From positions 744,001 through 808,000 of the forward strand of contig NZ_JAMBOQ010000002.1 of assembly GCF_023715685.1 (NCBI RefSeq): a DNA stretch of 64,000 nt. The letters run 5' to 3'. A program made the position numbers and the translations under genes. Shown piece by piece: positions 32,404 through 41,862 of the stretch (within the stretch, counting starts at the first letter, position 1; every line of letters begins with the position of its first letter). This stretch comes from Priestia aryabhattai (GTDB lineage Bacteria > Bacillota > Bacilli > Bacillales > Bacillaceae_H). The notes beneath the pieces are model-generated. The model made no database searches. It had not been told where the DNA came from and worked only from the letters and a program-made list of their open reading frames with translations.

Positions 32404-33516
32404 GTGCAGCTAGTGTCTGAACTATCGAAAAAAATTATAAAAGAAGTGCAGCTTGTGATGAAAGAACATGTGATTGTAACGGATCCACGTGGAATTATTA
32501 TTGCGTCAACAGAAGAAAAGCGGGTTGGTTTTTTTCATGAAGGCGCGTGGAACGTGATGCAAAGAAAGCAAAAACTATATATCTCCAAAAAAGAGGCAGC
32601 GGATTTAAAAGGAGTTAAGCCAGGCATTAACTTGCCTATCAGTTATCAAGGAGACATTATTGGCGTTATTGGCATTACAGGTACTCCAGAAGCTGTTGAG
32701 CCTTTTGCAGACATTATTCGAAGATTAACAGAGTTAATTATTCGCGAAGCATACTATATAGAAGCGAAGGAATGGGAAAATAAAGGAGTGGAAGCTTTTT
32801 TTCGCGAATGGATTTATAGCCAGCAAGTAGATGCAGAATTTATTGAACGAGGCCATATTTTAGGAGTACAAGTAGACAGTTCTTATTGCTGTACGCTGTT
32901 TCAATTTGACTCATCTCTTTCGAAAAATAAGCAGCAGCAAGTCCAAGAAATGATCCGCTACTGGTTTGAAAGTCATAAAGATGAAGGGGGTTATATCGCA
33001 AGTTGGGGATACGATCGCTTGCTTTTACTTAAAGAGGCTGTAGGTGAAAAGGAAAGAAAAGGATTTAAAGAAGAATTGAAAAAATGTCAGCAGTACATTC
33101 AAGCAAACAACCAAGTTATGATAACCATTGGCGTCGGAAAGCCAGCGGAGCAATTTGATTTGCATGCTTCATATGAAGAAGCGAAAAAAGCGCTTAAAGT
33201 GGCTTCGAAACGTCAAACCGTCGTTTTTTACGAGGAACTGCTGATGGACATGATTTTAGAAGACGTTTCTGAACCCGTAAAAAAGGAATTCTTGAGTCGA
33301 GTGCTTTCCTCCATTCAAAAAGAAAAAGAGCTTCTCGAAACGCTGAAGTGCTATTTGGCCAATGATCAATCATTAAAAAGAACGGCGCTTGATTTACATA
33401 TTCATATCAACACGCTTCATTACCGCTTGAAGCAAATGAAAGAACTAACAGACATTGATCCAAAAAGCGTAAAGGGTCTCACGCTTTTTTACCTTGCGCT
33501 GTCTCTACTAGAGTAA
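32404..33516 (+). CDS. CdaR-family regulator of the glycolate oxidase genes (YsfB-like)
   Basis: 370-residue transcriptional regulator of the CdaR (sugar diacid) family. N-terminal ligand domain (VSELSKKIIKEVQLVMKEHV, IVTDPRGIIIASTEEKRVGF, INLPISYQGDIIGVIGITGT), a middle GGDEF-like region, and a C-terminal PucR-type HTH (SLKRTALDLHIHINTLHYRL). GTG at 32404. The same order, regulator then glcD and glcF, is found in B. subtilis ysfB-ysfC-ysfD, so it should sense glycolate/glycerate-like hydroxy acids and activate the next two genes. Confidence 0.85.
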   Translation: MQLVSELSKKIIKEVQLVMKEHVIVTDPRGIIIASTEEKRVGFFHEGAWNVMQRKQKLYISKKEAADLKGVKPGINLPISYQGDIIGVIGITGTPEAVEPFADIIRRLTELIIREAYYIEAKEWENKGVEAFFREWIYSQQVDAEFIERGHILGVQVDSSYCCTLFQFDSSLSKNKQQQVQEMIRYWFESHKDEGGYIASWGYDRLLLLKEAVGEKERKGFKEELKKCQQYIQANNQVMITIGVGKPAEQFDLHASYEEAKKALKVASKRQTVVFYEELLMDMILEDVSEPVKKEFLSRVLSSIQKEKELLETLKCYLANDQSLKRTALDLHIHINTLHYRLKQMKELTDIDPKSVKGLTLFYLALSLLE

Positions 33517-33595
33517 AGTGCGCCCTTCATTAGATAAACATACAAAAAACGAGTTTTTAAAGCGGCTTTTTTTAGTCTTTTATCCATAGTCCCTC

Positions 33596-33615
33596 GTTGC
33601 TTCTGCAACTATAAT
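33596..33615 (+). promoter_or_regulatory. glcDF promoter with palindromic operator
   Basis: GTTGCTTCTGCAAC (33596-33609) abuts a perfect TATAAT (33610-33615), with no recognisable -35 at the right distance. A promoter lacking a -35 and carrying a palindrome there points to activator control, presumably by the adjacent CdaR-type protein. Confidence 0.5.
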
Positions 33616-33647
33616 AAGATTAAGAGATACATATAAGGAGGAACGTT

Positions 33648-35060
33648 ATGCTTAATGAACGAACAAAAGCAAAGCTCGTTGAAGTTGTAGGGTCAGCCAA
33701 TTTTCAAGATAGCAGTGAAGCAAGACTCGTGTATTCTTATGACGCAACACCTAACTTTCAATCGCTTCCTGACGCGGTTATTATGCCCGAAGACAAAGAT
33801 CAAGTGAAAAGGATTTTAACGATATGCAATGAAGATCATGTTCCTATTGTTCCAAGAGGTTCAGGTACAAATTTAAGCGCAGGAACGTGTCCAACACAAG
33901 GTGGAATTGTTCTTACATTTAACCGAATGAATAAAATTTTGGAAATTGATGAAGACAATTTAACCGTTACCGTTCAGCCAGGCGTTATCACGTTAGATTT
34001 AATTAACGCTGTGGAGGCAAAAGGTTTATTTTATCCTCCTGATCCAAGCTCTATGAAAATATCAACCATTGGAGGAAACATCAATGAATGCTCGGGAGGA
34101 TTACGAGGCTTAAAATACGGCGTGACAAAAGATTACGTTCTTGGTCTTGAAGTAGTTCTTGCAAACGGAGACTGCATTAAGACGGGAGGCAAGCTGGCTA
34201 AAGATGTAGCTGGATACGATTTAACGAACTTGTTTGTCGGTTCTGAAGGAACGCTTGGTGTTGTGACAGAAGCGGTTTTAAAGCTCATTCCAATACCCGA
34301 AACAAAACAAACCCTGCTCGCACTGTTTGAAGACATGGATGCAGCTGCTAAGACAGTTTCAGCTATTATTGCGCATAAAATTATTCCAGCTACGCTCGAA
34401 TTTTTAGATCAGCCGACGTGCGAAGTAGTAGAAGATTTTGCACAAGTTGGGCTCCCAACAGATGTAAACGCTGTCTTATTGATTGAACAAGATGGCCCAC
34501 CAGAAGTAGTGAATCGCGATATTGAAATGATTTCACGCATCTGCAGAGAAGGAAACGCTGTATCCGTAAAAGTAGCGGCTTCACAAGCAGAAGCAGAAGC
34601 TTTAAGTACAGCCAGAAGATCAGCCCTTTCTGCTTTAGCGCGAATGAAGCCAACGACAATTTTAGAAGATGCAACTGTCCCTAGGTCTAAAATTAGTAAA
34701 ATGGTAAAAGCGATTAACGAAATTGCCGTAAAATATAACGTTAAGATCTGTACGTTTGGTCATGCGGGAGATGGCAACCTGCATCCAACTTGTTTAACGG
34801 ATGCACGTGACGAAGAAGAGCTTCAGCGCGTCGAACAAGCTTTTGAAGAAATTTTTCACAAAGCCATTGAGCTTGGAGGAACGATTACGGGTGAACACGG
34901 AGTCGGAGAAATGAAAGCACCGTATTTGGCGTTAAAAATGGGCGGAGAAGGAGTAGCTGCGATGAAAGCAATCAAGTATGCTTTGGACCCGCAAGGAATT
35001 ATGAATCCAGGGAAAATTTTCGCTAAAGATACGAGAAAAAGAGTGGTGGTTCGTTCATGA
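33648..35060 (+). CDS. glcD: Glycolate oxidase, FAD-binding subunit
   Basis: 470-residue FAD-linked oxidase subunit that oxidises glycolate (or D-lactate) to the keto acid. FAD-binding domain: PDAVIMPEDKDQVKRILTIC, VPRGSGTNLSAGTCPTQGGI, YGVTKDYVLGLEVVLANGD and NLFVGSEGTLGVVTEAVLKL. C-terminal cap has FGHAGDGNLHPT and ITGEHGVGEMKAPYL, and ends with a typical MNPGKIF. AAGGAGG precedes ATG 33648. Overlaps the glcF start by four bases (ATGA), so the two subunits are translated together. Confidence 0.9.
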   Translation: MLNERTKAKLVEVVGSANFQDSSEARLVYSYDATPNFQSLPDAVIMPEDKDQVKRILTICNEDHVPIVPRGSGTNLSAGTCPTQGGIVLTFNRMNKILEIDEDNLTVTVQPGVITLDLINAVEAKGLFYPPDPSSMKISTIGGNINECSGGLRGLKYGVTKDYVLGLEVVLANGDCIKTGGKLAKDVAGYDLTNLFVGSEGTLGVVTEAVLKLIPIPETKQTLLALFEDMDAAAKTVSAIIAHKIIPATLEFLDQPTCEVVEDFAQVGLPTDVNAVLLIEQDGPPEVVNRDIEMISRICREGNAVSVKVAASQAEAEALSTARRSALSALARMKPTTILEDATVPRSKISKMVKAINEIAVKYNVKICTFGHAGDGNLHPTCLTDARDEEELQRVEQAFEEIFHKAIELGGTITGEHGVGEMKAPYLALKMGGEGVAAMKAIKYALDPQGIMNPGKIFAKDTRKRVVVRS

Positions 35061-36376
35061 CGGCAACAAAAGACATTCAGCAAGCGTTCAAAGAACGGTT
35101 AGATTATGACGAGTTAATGAATTGTATGAGATGCGGTTTTTGTTTGCCTAGCTGTCCTACGTATGGACAAACGAATCAATATGAAGCAGCGTCACCGCGC
35201 GGGAGAATTGCTTTAATGAAAGGAGTGGTAGACGGGCTCATTGAACCTGATGAATCCGTTGAAAAACAATTGAATCTTTGCCTTGGCTGCCGAGCATGTG
35301 AGCCTGTTTGTCCTTCGGGTGTGAAGTACGGACATTTATTAGAAGAAGCGCGTGATATTATCCAGCAGAAAAAAAGACATAAATGGCCGGTAAAAGCGCT
35401 CAGACATATGGTGTTTGAGCAGCTTTTTCCACATAAAGAACGATTAAAAAATGTACATTCTCTGCTTGCTTTCTATCAAAGAAGCGGCTTGCAAAAAGCG
35501 GTTCAAAAAACAAATATATTAAATGTCCTGCCCGGTAATCTAGCACAAATGGAAAAAACGCTTCCACCTGTGCCAACTAAAAAAGAAATGAAAGAACGGC
35601 CTTTTTTATTTGAAGCAGAAGGAACAGCAGAGCGGACGGTTGCTTTTTTTACAGGGTGTTTAATGGATACGATGTTTATGGAAACGAACAACGCAACGAT
35701 TGCGCTTTTACAAAAAGCAGGGTGTAAGGTCGTAATACCAGAGGTGCAGACGTGCTGTGGGGCACTGCATGCGCACGGAGGAGAAAAGGATCAAGCAAAG
35801 AAGTTAGCGAAGCAAAATATTATGGCGTTTGAATCCATTCAAGCGGATGATATTGTTCTTAATGCAGGAGGCTGCGGTGCGCTGTTAGTGGAATACGATC
35901 ATTTATTAAAAGATGAACCGGAATGGAAAGAAAGAGCAGAGGCTTTTGCTGCAAAAGTTAAAGATTTTTCAGAGATTTTATTGCAGCAGCAGTTTGTGGA
36001 AAAACAAAAGTTATCGCTTCCAAGTCAAATTATTACGTATCAAGACTCGTGTCATTTGAGAAACGTGATGAAAACGTCCAGCGCACCGAGAAAACTAATT
36101 CAAGTGATTAACGGATCGGTGTTTAACGAAATGGAAAATGCGGATCATTGCTGTGGCTCAGCTGGTATTTATAACTTAACGGAACAAGAGATGTCCATGC
36201 AAATTTTGGATTACAAAATGGAAAAAGTGAAAGAAACGCATGCACATACGATTGTAACGGCAAACCCGGGTTGTCTCATTCAAATGAAGCTAGGCGTAGT
36301 CAGAGAAGGAGTAGAAGGAAGTGTAAGAGCCGTTCATCTTGCAGATTTACTTCTTGAAGCAGTGGAAAGTAAATAA
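35057..36376 (+). CDS. glcF: Glycolate oxidase, iron-sulfur subunit
   Basis: 439-residue partner of GlcD that passes electrons to the membrane quinone pool. Two 4Fe-4S motifs near the N-terminus, CMRCGFCLPSCPTYG and CLGCRACEPVCPSGVKYG, and two CCG domains: FFTGCLMDTM with TCCGALHAHGG, and DSCHLRNVMK with DHCCGSAGIYNL. Start overlaps the glcD stop. A strong terminator follows. Complete for the family. Confidence 0.9.
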   Translation: MTATKDIQQAFKERLDYDELMNCMRCGFCLPSCPTYGQTNQYEAASPRGRIALMKGVVDGLIEPDESVEKQLNLCLGCRACEPVCPSGVKYGHLLEEARDIIQQKKRHKWPVKALRHMVFEQLFPHKERLKNVHSLLAFYQRSGLQKAVQKTNILNVLPGNLAQMEKTLPPVPTKKEMKERPFLFEAEGTAERTVAFFTGCLMDTMFMETNNATIALLQKAGCKVVIPEVQTCCGALHAHGGEKDQAKKLAKQNIMAFESIQADDIVLNAGGCGALLVEYDHLLKDEPEWKERAEAFAAKVKDFSEILLQQQFVEKQKLSLPSQIITYQDSCHLRNVMKTSSAPRKLIQVINGSVFNEMENADHCCGSAGIYNLTEQEMSMQILDYKMEKVKETHAHTIVTANPGCLIQMKLGVVREGVEGSVRAVHLADLLLEAVESK

Positions 36377-36405
36377 AAAAGGCCGGACACGTCCGGCCTT
36401 TTTTA
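36375..36405. terminator. Bidirectional terminator after glcF
   Basis: AAAAAAGGCCGGAC / GTCCGGCCTTTTTT, very GC-rich, between convergent genes. Confidence 0.9.
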
Positions 36406-37419
36406 TTATTTGAACAGCTGAGAAACAATTTCGTACGAACGAAGGCGAGCTTTATGATCGTAAATTTGAGCGTTAATCATAAGTTCATCTGCTTCTGTTT
36501 CTTCAATAAACTGTTCAAGCTTGACTTTAATCGTCTCAGGGCTTCCGACAATGGAAGAGCCCAGTTGCTGTTGAAGAGAAGCTTTTTCAAAGTCAGTCCA
36601 TAGTTCATCCATATTATCCACAGGAGCTTTTAGTTTACCCGGTGTGTTTCGAATTAAATTTAGAAACTGCTGCTGCATAGAAGTAGCCAAGCGTTCAGCC
36701 TCTCTATCTGTATCAGCAGCAATTACGTTTACACCTAACATCGCATATGGTTTCTCTAACACGTCAGAAGGCTTAAAATAACGACGATACATGTTAAGAG
36801 CTGTCATTGTATTATTAGGTGAAAAGTGACTTGCAAATGAAAATGGCAAACCTAGCTGTGCCGAAAGCTGTGCGCTAAAACCGCTTGAGCCAAGCAGCCA
36901 AATCGGAATATTTAACCCTTGACCGGGAACAGCTTTAACGCGCAACTGACTTTCTGAAGCAGGTTTAAAGTATTCCTGTAGTTCAGCTAGCTGTTCTGGG
37001 AAGTCACTGCCGTCGCTTCTGCGGTCACGTCGCAGCGCCTGTGCTGTCAGTTGATCTGTCCCAGGCGCTCTTCCTAAGCCTAAATCAATACGCCCTGGAA
37101 ATAGTGATTCAAGCGTTCCGAAGTGCTCAGCAATAACAAGCGGAGAATGGTTAGGAAGCATAATACCACCAGAGCCTACGCGAATGCGTGACGTGCCTGC
37201 AGCTACATGACCAATTACAACAGATGTAGCGGAGCTTGCAATGCCTGTCATATTATGATGTTCAGCTAGCCAGTAGCGGTTATACCCCCATTTTTCAGCG
37301 TGCTGAGCTAAGTCTAATGTATTTCTAAGTGAGTCAGATACAGTTCCTCCTTCAACTACAGGAGAAAGATCCAATACGGAAATCGGAATATCTTTTAATT
37401 CTTTACTCATCAATTTCAT
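36406..37419 (-). CDS. LLM-class flavin-dependent oxidoreductase
   Basis: 337-residue luciferase-like FMN oxidoreductase: [77 protein letters not shown]. The same subfamily as the gene at 15954. Substrate unknown. ATG at 37419 or 37410 are both possible; only a weak AAAGAAAGAAG site is present. Divergent from the next gene with 225 bases between, in which I see no clear regulatory element. Confidence 0.87.
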   Translation of the reverse strand: MKLMSKELKDIPISVLDLSPVVEGGTVSDSLRNTLDLAQHAEKWGYNRYWLAEHHNMTGIASSATSVVIGHVAAGTSRIRVGSGGIMLPNHSPLVIAEHFGTLESLFPGRIDLGLGRAPGTDQLTAQALRRDRRSDGSDFPEQLAELQEYFKPASESQLRVKAVPGQGLNIPIWLLGSSGFSAQLSAQLGLPFSFASHFSPNNTMTALNMYRRYFKPSDVLEKPYAMLGVNVIAADTDREAERLATSMQQQFLNLIRNTPGKLKAPVDNMDELWTDFEKASLQQQLGSSIVGSPETIKVKLEQFIEETEADELMINAQIYDHKARLRSYEIVSQLFK

Positions 37420-37644
37420 CTTCTTTCTTTAAAGACTTCATAGGCCTTGTTATTTCAATGGAATACAAGTATTTTAACAATAATCTTTCGAGTTCCAAAA
37501 TATTTTGCTTCGGTTGTTTTCCTTTAACTCATTACTTTTTTATTACACAAGCTCCCAAGAAGCAAAAAGCTTGTACGATATAAGGCAGAAGCCGCCTCTT
37601 TCTATAAAACGCTGTCATATTTTATAGTAGAAGGGAGGAAGAAT

Positions 37645-38280
37645 ATGGTTACTTTAAGTGAACTAAAAAGCAAACGGTACGATATGATATACAGTTTAGG
37701 CTATAACTGTTTTCCAGGGATATACATGAAAAAATATTCTTTGCGAAAACAAGCCGGCGTGATTGATTGGTGTATTAGTATTTCTCTTTCTCATGTAAAT
37801 CTGCTGTTGAAAAACCGCTGTAAAGATTTATTTTTATATGAACACTTAACCTATATAAGTTCTTTCGGAGATGGTTCCACGCTTAGACTGCGTGATAAGG
37901 TGTATCAAATTGATTCTGCTCATGATTTTCCGTCGTCTATTAATACAGAAGATAACTGGCTTTCGTATAATGAAGTCAAAAAAAAGTATGAGCGGAGAAC
38001 GGAGCGGTTTTTAACGTCGATGGAGACCAGTTCTTGTATATTGTTTATTCGTATGGGTGGAACGTATGAAGAAGCGAAAGAATTAGAGCATATCTTAAAG
38101 GGAATGGTCAAAAACGATTTCTATATACTTCTGCTTACGAACAGTGAAAAAGAACTTTTGTCCGAAGCTAATTGGGACTTGCCGTATACGTGTGTCTTAT
38201 ATGCACCTATTTTTTCAATGGACGTACTGGGCGATGATAAAGTATGGGAAGAGCTCTTAAGCGGGCTTGTTATAAAATAA
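37645..38280 (+). CDS. DUF1796 protein (putative papain-like cysteine peptidase)
   Basis: 211-residue soluble protein with the DUF1796 opening: YDMIYSLGYNCFPGIYMKKY (SLG-x-x-C), then AGVIDWCISISLSHVNLLL (the F/I-DW motif), and a later ILFIRMGGTYEEAKELEHIL strand-helix. The family has been linked by fold prediction to papain-like peptidases, with the Cys in SLGYNC as the candidate nucleophile. Strong GGGAGGAA before ATG 37645. Neighbours give no hint of its role. Confidence 0.72.
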   Translation: MVTLSELKSKRYDMIYSLGYNCFPGIYMKKYSLRKQAGVIDWCISISLSHVNLLLKNRCKDLFLYEHLTYISSFGDGSTLRLRDKVYQIDSAHDFPSSINTEDNWLSYNEVKKKYERRTERFLTSMETSSCILFIRMGGTYEEAKELEHILKGMVKNDFYILLLTNSEKELLSEANWDLPYTCVLYAPIFSMDVLGDDKVWEELLSGLVIK

Positions 38281-38368
38281 AAGGAACTCTTTTTGCGTAA
38301 TAAGAGAATGAAAGAGCTCGTTTTTTTCATAGACTTTGTTATATCTGTTTATCAAAGGAGATGAAAAG

Positions 38369-38638
38369 ATGGAATCCAATGTGCGGAAGGCAATAAAGGA
38401 AATTGTATGGCTGCTACTAGAACAAGACCAGCGCTGGAACGAGTATTTAGTACAGCTGGAGGAAGTGGATTTGAATAGTTCCGCATATGAAGTTCTCAAA
38501 CGGATGACGGGTAATTACGAAGTGCTGCTTGAACATATGGATCTGATTCAGCAGTTTGAAAGTCATTCTAAAAGTGAAACAGCGCTGAATGACTTAGTTA
38601 CCATCGTTATGAAGCATTATTCGTTAAAAAATTCCTAA
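38369..38638 (+). CDS. Small helical protein of unknown function
   Basis: 89-residue acidic, all-helical soluble protein (ESNVRKAIKEIVWLLLEQDQ, EVLLEHMDLIQQFESHSKS). ATG at 38369 is chosen for the AAAGGAG six bases upstream. Family not recognised. It lies in a row of short genes of unknown function between luciferase-like and carrier genes. Confidence 0.65.
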   Translation: MESNVRKAIKEIVWLLLEQDQRWNEYLVQLEEVDLNSSAYEVLKRMTGNYEVLLEHMDLIQQFESHSKSETALNDLVTIVMKHYSLKNS

Positions 38639-38737
38639 GCCTGCTTTGTGCAGGTTTATGGAGTTTAATCTCTCAATGGAATCCGGTAGAGATAATCGTT
38701 TATAATAAGTACATATGGTGATGAAAGGGTGATCGAT

Positions 38738-39142
38738 ATGGAAGAGAAACAAGAAATTGTACCCGTTCGTACAGAGGAAACAGCCAAATATTATTCGGAA
38801 GAAAAATTTTGGGACAAGCTTAAAAAGTTTGGTAAAAAAGCGGGAGCAAACGTTGTTTATGCCGTATTGCTTTTATACTACACGCTGCAAAAGCCAGATA
38901 TTCCGCCAAAAGCAAAAGCAATTATTATAGGAGCATTAGGGTACTTTATTCTTCCTTTAGATTTAATTCCGGACTTTGCAGCAGGAATTGGGTTTACAGA
39001 TGATTTAGGAGCTCTGGGGCTTGCTTTGATTCAAGTTGCCATGTACATTGATGAAAGTGTTAAACTAAAAGCAAAAGAAAAAATTAAAACGTGGTTTTCA
39101 GAGGAACACAATTTTTCTATTATTGATGCTAAAATAAAGTAA
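38738..39142 (+). CDS. YkvA-like DUF1232 membrane protein
   Basis: 134-residue protein with the DUF1232 core: KPDIPPKAKAIIIGALGYFI, LPLDLIPDFAAGIGFTDDLG (the P-x-DLIPD signature) and ALGLALIQVAMYIDESVK. One or two membrane helices, basic termini. AAAGGGTGAT precedes ATG 38738. Family function unknown. Terminator follows. Confidence 0.8.
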   Translation: MEEKQEIVPVRTEETAKYYSEEKFWDKLKKFGKKAGANVVYAVLLLYYTLQKPDIPPKAKAIIIGALGYFILPLDLIPDFAAGIGFTDDLGALGLALIQVAMYIDESVKLKAKEKIKTWFSEEHNFSIIDAKIK

Positions 39143-39183
39143 CGTTATGATTTAAACGTAACGAATACTAAATAAAGTGAGCG

Positions 39184-39215
39184 AAAGAAGATGATAGGTG
39201 AATCATCTTCTTTTT
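39184..39215 (+). terminator. Terminator after DUF1232 gene
   Basis: AAAGAAGATGAT / ATCATCTTCTTTTT with a 6-base loop. Confidence 0.85.
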
Positions 39216-39553
39216 AACCGGCAATATATAGGTCTTTATGATTATTTTTATCTATTTTATGTAAAAAAAGCAGGCTTAAAATATTTTTTTCATTAAAATT
39301 TTAAACAATGTAATTGAATAATCACCTTACAAATGTTAAGTTAAAACATGTTCATAAATTCGTCACAGAAAGCAATATACAAATACGTAAAATTGTTTGT
39401 AAAGACCTTGTGAAATTATGGAACTTTTTAACTGAGAGTTTCAAACTCTTAGAAATCATTCCTCGTCAATCAAAAGTAGCTTTCTTTCATCACAAGATTA
39501 AGCATCTTTCATTTGAAGGTGTTTCTTTCAGCTTAAGTAAGCTTGCAACATGA
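39216..39553. other. AT-rich gene-free stretch
   Basis: A 79-codon open frame here (39314-39553) starts with TTG, lacks a ribosome site and has untypical composition; I do not count it as a gene. Nothing else recognisable before the operator pair at 39554. Confidence 0.4.
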
Positions 39554-39604
39554 TTGTATGACAAGTTTTTACTAGGGTTGTATAGTTACTATATTGTATG
39601 ACAA
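39554..39604 (+). promoter_or_regulatory. Pair of GntR/FCD-type operators
   Basis: TTGTATGACAA occurs twice, at 39554-39564 and 39594-39604, 40 bp apart centre to centre (about four helical turns). Each fits TNGTNNNACNA, the site pattern of FadR/FCD-subfamily GntR regulators. They lie about 250-300 bp upstream of the AEC carrier gene. The regulator gene is not in this window. Confidence 0.5.
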
Positions 39605-39612
39605 TTTTTGTG

Positions 39613-39630
39613 TGAGTTGATGTCAACTCA
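39613..39630. promoter_or_regulatory. 18-bp perfect palindrome next to the operators
   Basis: TGAGTTGATGTCAACTCA: arms of 8 with a 2-base centre, directly after the second TTGTATGACAA. Too short a loop for an RNA hairpin, so more likely a protein-binding site. Confidence 0.5.
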
Positions 39631-39851
39631 ATGAACAGCCTCGAAGTAAATAAATGATTGCAGAAAAACAAAGTCCATGCGTTTTCATGAACCATTATAC
39701 GTTACTTCATATTTGTAGAGATGTTTAGTAAAAGGGGAGATGAATGGCCTGACGTAAACAATATCCATAGACAAGCCTTAGAAAATAATTATCTTTCTAA
39801 GAAAGCAAAATTATATGATTGATTTTAATCTAAACAATGGAGTGTTCAAAA

Positions 39852-40808
39852 ATGGAAATTAGTCAAATCTTTATTATTTTAACCCCAATCTTTTTTGTCA
39901 TTTTGCTAGGTTATTTAGCAGGGTATTTTAAAAAGTTTGATGCAACGACATCTAAAGGGTTAAATACACTTGTAACAAAATTTGCGTTACCTGCACATCT
40001 ATTCGTTGGTATTACGACAACATCAAAACAAACGCTTATTGAAAAGTGGCCGTTTTTACTAGCATTAGTTCTTGGTATTATTGGATTTTATGTTCTTTTC
40101 TTACTGGTTGCAAAATATGTATTCAAATACTCATTAACAGGCGCATCTATGTTCTCTTTAAACTCTACGCAGCCAACGTTTGCGTTTATGGGTATTCCAG
40201 TATTAGGTAGCTTGTTTGGTGCGGATGTAGTAGCAATTCCAATCGCTATTACGGGTATTGTAGTAAATGCTATGCTTGATCCTTTAGCCACTATTATTGG
40301 TACGGTTGGACAACGTGAAAAAAGCGAAGATGATTCAGAAGAAAGCTTATTTAAAGTAACGATCAAATCAATCTTACACGGTCTTTCTGAGCCGTTAGCC
40401 TGTGTTCCGTTGATCGCAGTAGTATTAGTATTATTCGGCTTCCAAGCGCCGGATTTATTATCAAGCAGCTTAGACCAAATTGGCTCAATTACATCTGGTG
40501 CGGCACTATTCGCAGTTGGGGTAACAATTGGTATTCGTAAAATTCAATTTAGCCCAGCGGCATTTGGTATTGCGATTTTAAAAGTTGCAATTCAGCCGCT
40601 TGTAATGTTAGGAATTGCAACAGCAATGGGCCTATCATCAGCTGACATCGTAAAATTAGTATTATTAGTAGCGTTCCCAGGTTCAGCTGTAGCAGCGATG
40701 ATTTCAGTTCGCTTTGACAGCCTAGCTGGTGAAACAGCTTCAGCATTCGTACTTAGTGCCATCATGTCACTTGTTACATTACCGCTGTTAATTTCTTGGT
40801 TAATGTAA
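39852..40808 (+). CDS. AEC-family carrier, malate/auxin type
   Basis: 318-residue membrane carrier of the auxin efflux carrier family (10 helices): [60 protein letters not shown], then a cytosolic loop with [11 protein letters not shown], and [20 protein letters not shown] near the end. Very similar throughout to the carrier at 47327 that follows malic enzyme, so a dicarboxylate such as malate is the likely substrate. ATG at 39852 follows GGAG by 9 bases. Separately controlled single gene; long leader with operators. Confidence 0.85.
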   Translation: MEISQIFIILTPIFFVILLGYLAGYFKKFDATTSKGLNTLVTKFALPAHLFVGITTTSKQTLIEKWPFLLALVLGIIGFYVLFLLVAKYVFKYSLTGASMFSLNSTQPTFAFMGIPVLGSLFGADVVAIPIAITGIVVNAMLDPLATIIGTVGQREKSEDDSEESLFKVTIKSILHGLSEPLACVPLIAVVLVLFGFQAPDLLSSSLDQIGSITSGAALFAVGVTIGIRKIQFSPAAFGIAILKVAIQPLVMLGIATAMGLSSADIVKLVLLVAFPGSAVAAMISVRFDSLAGETASAFVLSAIMSLVTLPLLISWLM

Positions 40809-40830
40809 TCACATATATGGATATAGAACA

Positions 40831-40866
40831 TAAAAAAGGCTTTGCTAAAATAGCAAAGTCTTTTTT
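40831..40866. terminator. Terminator between AEC carrier and bsdA
   Basis: AAAAAAGGCTTTGCTA / TAGCAAAGTCTTTTTTT, convergent genes on both sides. Confidence 0.8.
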
Positions 40867-40879
40867 TATGCATCTATAT

Positions 40880-41764
40880 TTAAAAAAGCTTTAAAAATTC
40901 TTGGGCGATTTTGGGAAGGTAACTGTCAGTACGCCAGGTAACTAAAGGCTCAATCACAAATGGATTATCTTCTATGTTTAAAATTTTAATATGTTCTAGC
41001 GAAAAAGAGGATAGCATTGAATAAGGGACAATGGCAGCACCAAGGCCACGACATACTAAATTAAGAAGCATGGCTGAATCATGACATTCACATAAAATAT
41101 TGGGTGTTATATCCATTTTTTCAAATTCCGTCACAATACGATTATATATACTTATTTCCCGGTTTGAGCGAAGAAGAATAAGAGGGAGAGAAGCAATTTC
41201 GGCTACTGAAATCTTTTCTTCTGCATAACCGCTTTCTTTGGGAACGGCTACAACAAAGATATCTGGTGCAAGTGTTTTTGTTTTGACATGCTGATAAGGT
41301 AAGTCTGTAGTGGTGACCGCTACATCAATTTTTCCTTCCGTCAATAATTCGTTTAAATGAGCTGGTTCGTTTTCATAGATATTAAATGTACTGTTTGGAT
41401 ACTGTTTTTGGATAAGAGTTAGCTTATCGAGAACCGTTGATGCACAGTAGATTGTACATCCTACTTCAAGCTTTTCGTTTGTTACGTTTTTACATTCCTG
41501 CACTTCCAATACTGATTTTTCGACCCTTTGCACAATGTCTTTCGCTCGTTTTAAAAAAAGCTCTCCTTCTACTGTTAACAATAAGCGCTTGTTATTGTTT
41601 CGTTCAAAGAGCAAAAGGCCTAGCTCATTTTCGAGCTGCTTTAGCTGTCTGCTTAGAGGAGGCTGAGCCATGTGCAGACGCTTCGCCGCTTTGGTCACAT
41701 TTAATTCTTCAGCTATGACAATAAAATAATGCAACTGTCTTAATTCCACTGTATTCAACTCCAT
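40880..41764 (-). CDS. bsdA: LysR-type regulator of hydroxybenzoate decarboxylase genes
   Basis: 294-residue LysR regulator: N-terminal HTH LRQLHYFIVIAEELNVTKAA, LHMAQPPLSRQLKQLENELG, then the effector-binding domain. Divergent from bsdBCD by 98 bases, the same arrangement as B. subtilis bsdA (yclA), the salicylate-responsive activator of bsdBCD. Expected to sense phenolic acids. The ATG at 41764 lies at a T-N11-A palindrome, implying autoregulation. Confidence 0.8.
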   Translation of the reverse strand: MELNTVELRQLHYFIVIAEELNVTKAAKRLHMAQPPLSRQLKQLENELGLLLFERNNNKRLLLTVEGELFLKRAKDIVQRVEKSVLEVQECKNVTNEKLEVGCTIYCASTVLDKLTLIQKQYPNSTFNIYENEPAHLNELLTEGKIDVAVTTTDLPYQHVKTKTLAPDIFVVAVPKESGYAEEKISVAEIASLPLILLRSNREISIYNRIVTEFEKMDITPNILCECHDSAMLLNLVCRGLGAAIVPYSMLSSFSLEHIKILNIEDNPFVIEPLVTWRTDSYLPKIAQEFLKLF

Positions 41765-41777
41765 ACTTTAAAGGTAT
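41763..41777. promoter_or_regulatory. LysR-type operator in the bsdA-bsdB gap
   Basis: ATACTTTAAAGGTAT has the T-N11-A form of LysR sites; ATACTTTA recurs at 41784 in the same gap. Position fits shared control of both directions. Confidence 0.45.
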
Positions 41778-41862
41778 TATTATATACTTTATCAATATTT
41801 TAATTGTATGGAAAATAAGTGTAAAGTTAAATGTGTAACCAGAACAGAGAGGAGGAAGGGAA

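Noticed and set aside
39314-39553. 79-codon open frame in the gap before the AEC carrier
   Set aside because: TTG start without ribosome site, composition unlike neighbours, no recognisable domain; the region is better explained as a non-coding leader.
39684-39700. cre-like ATGAAAACGCATGG (minus strand) before the AEC gene
   Set aside because: Three mismatches to TGWAANCGNTNWCA at conserved positions.
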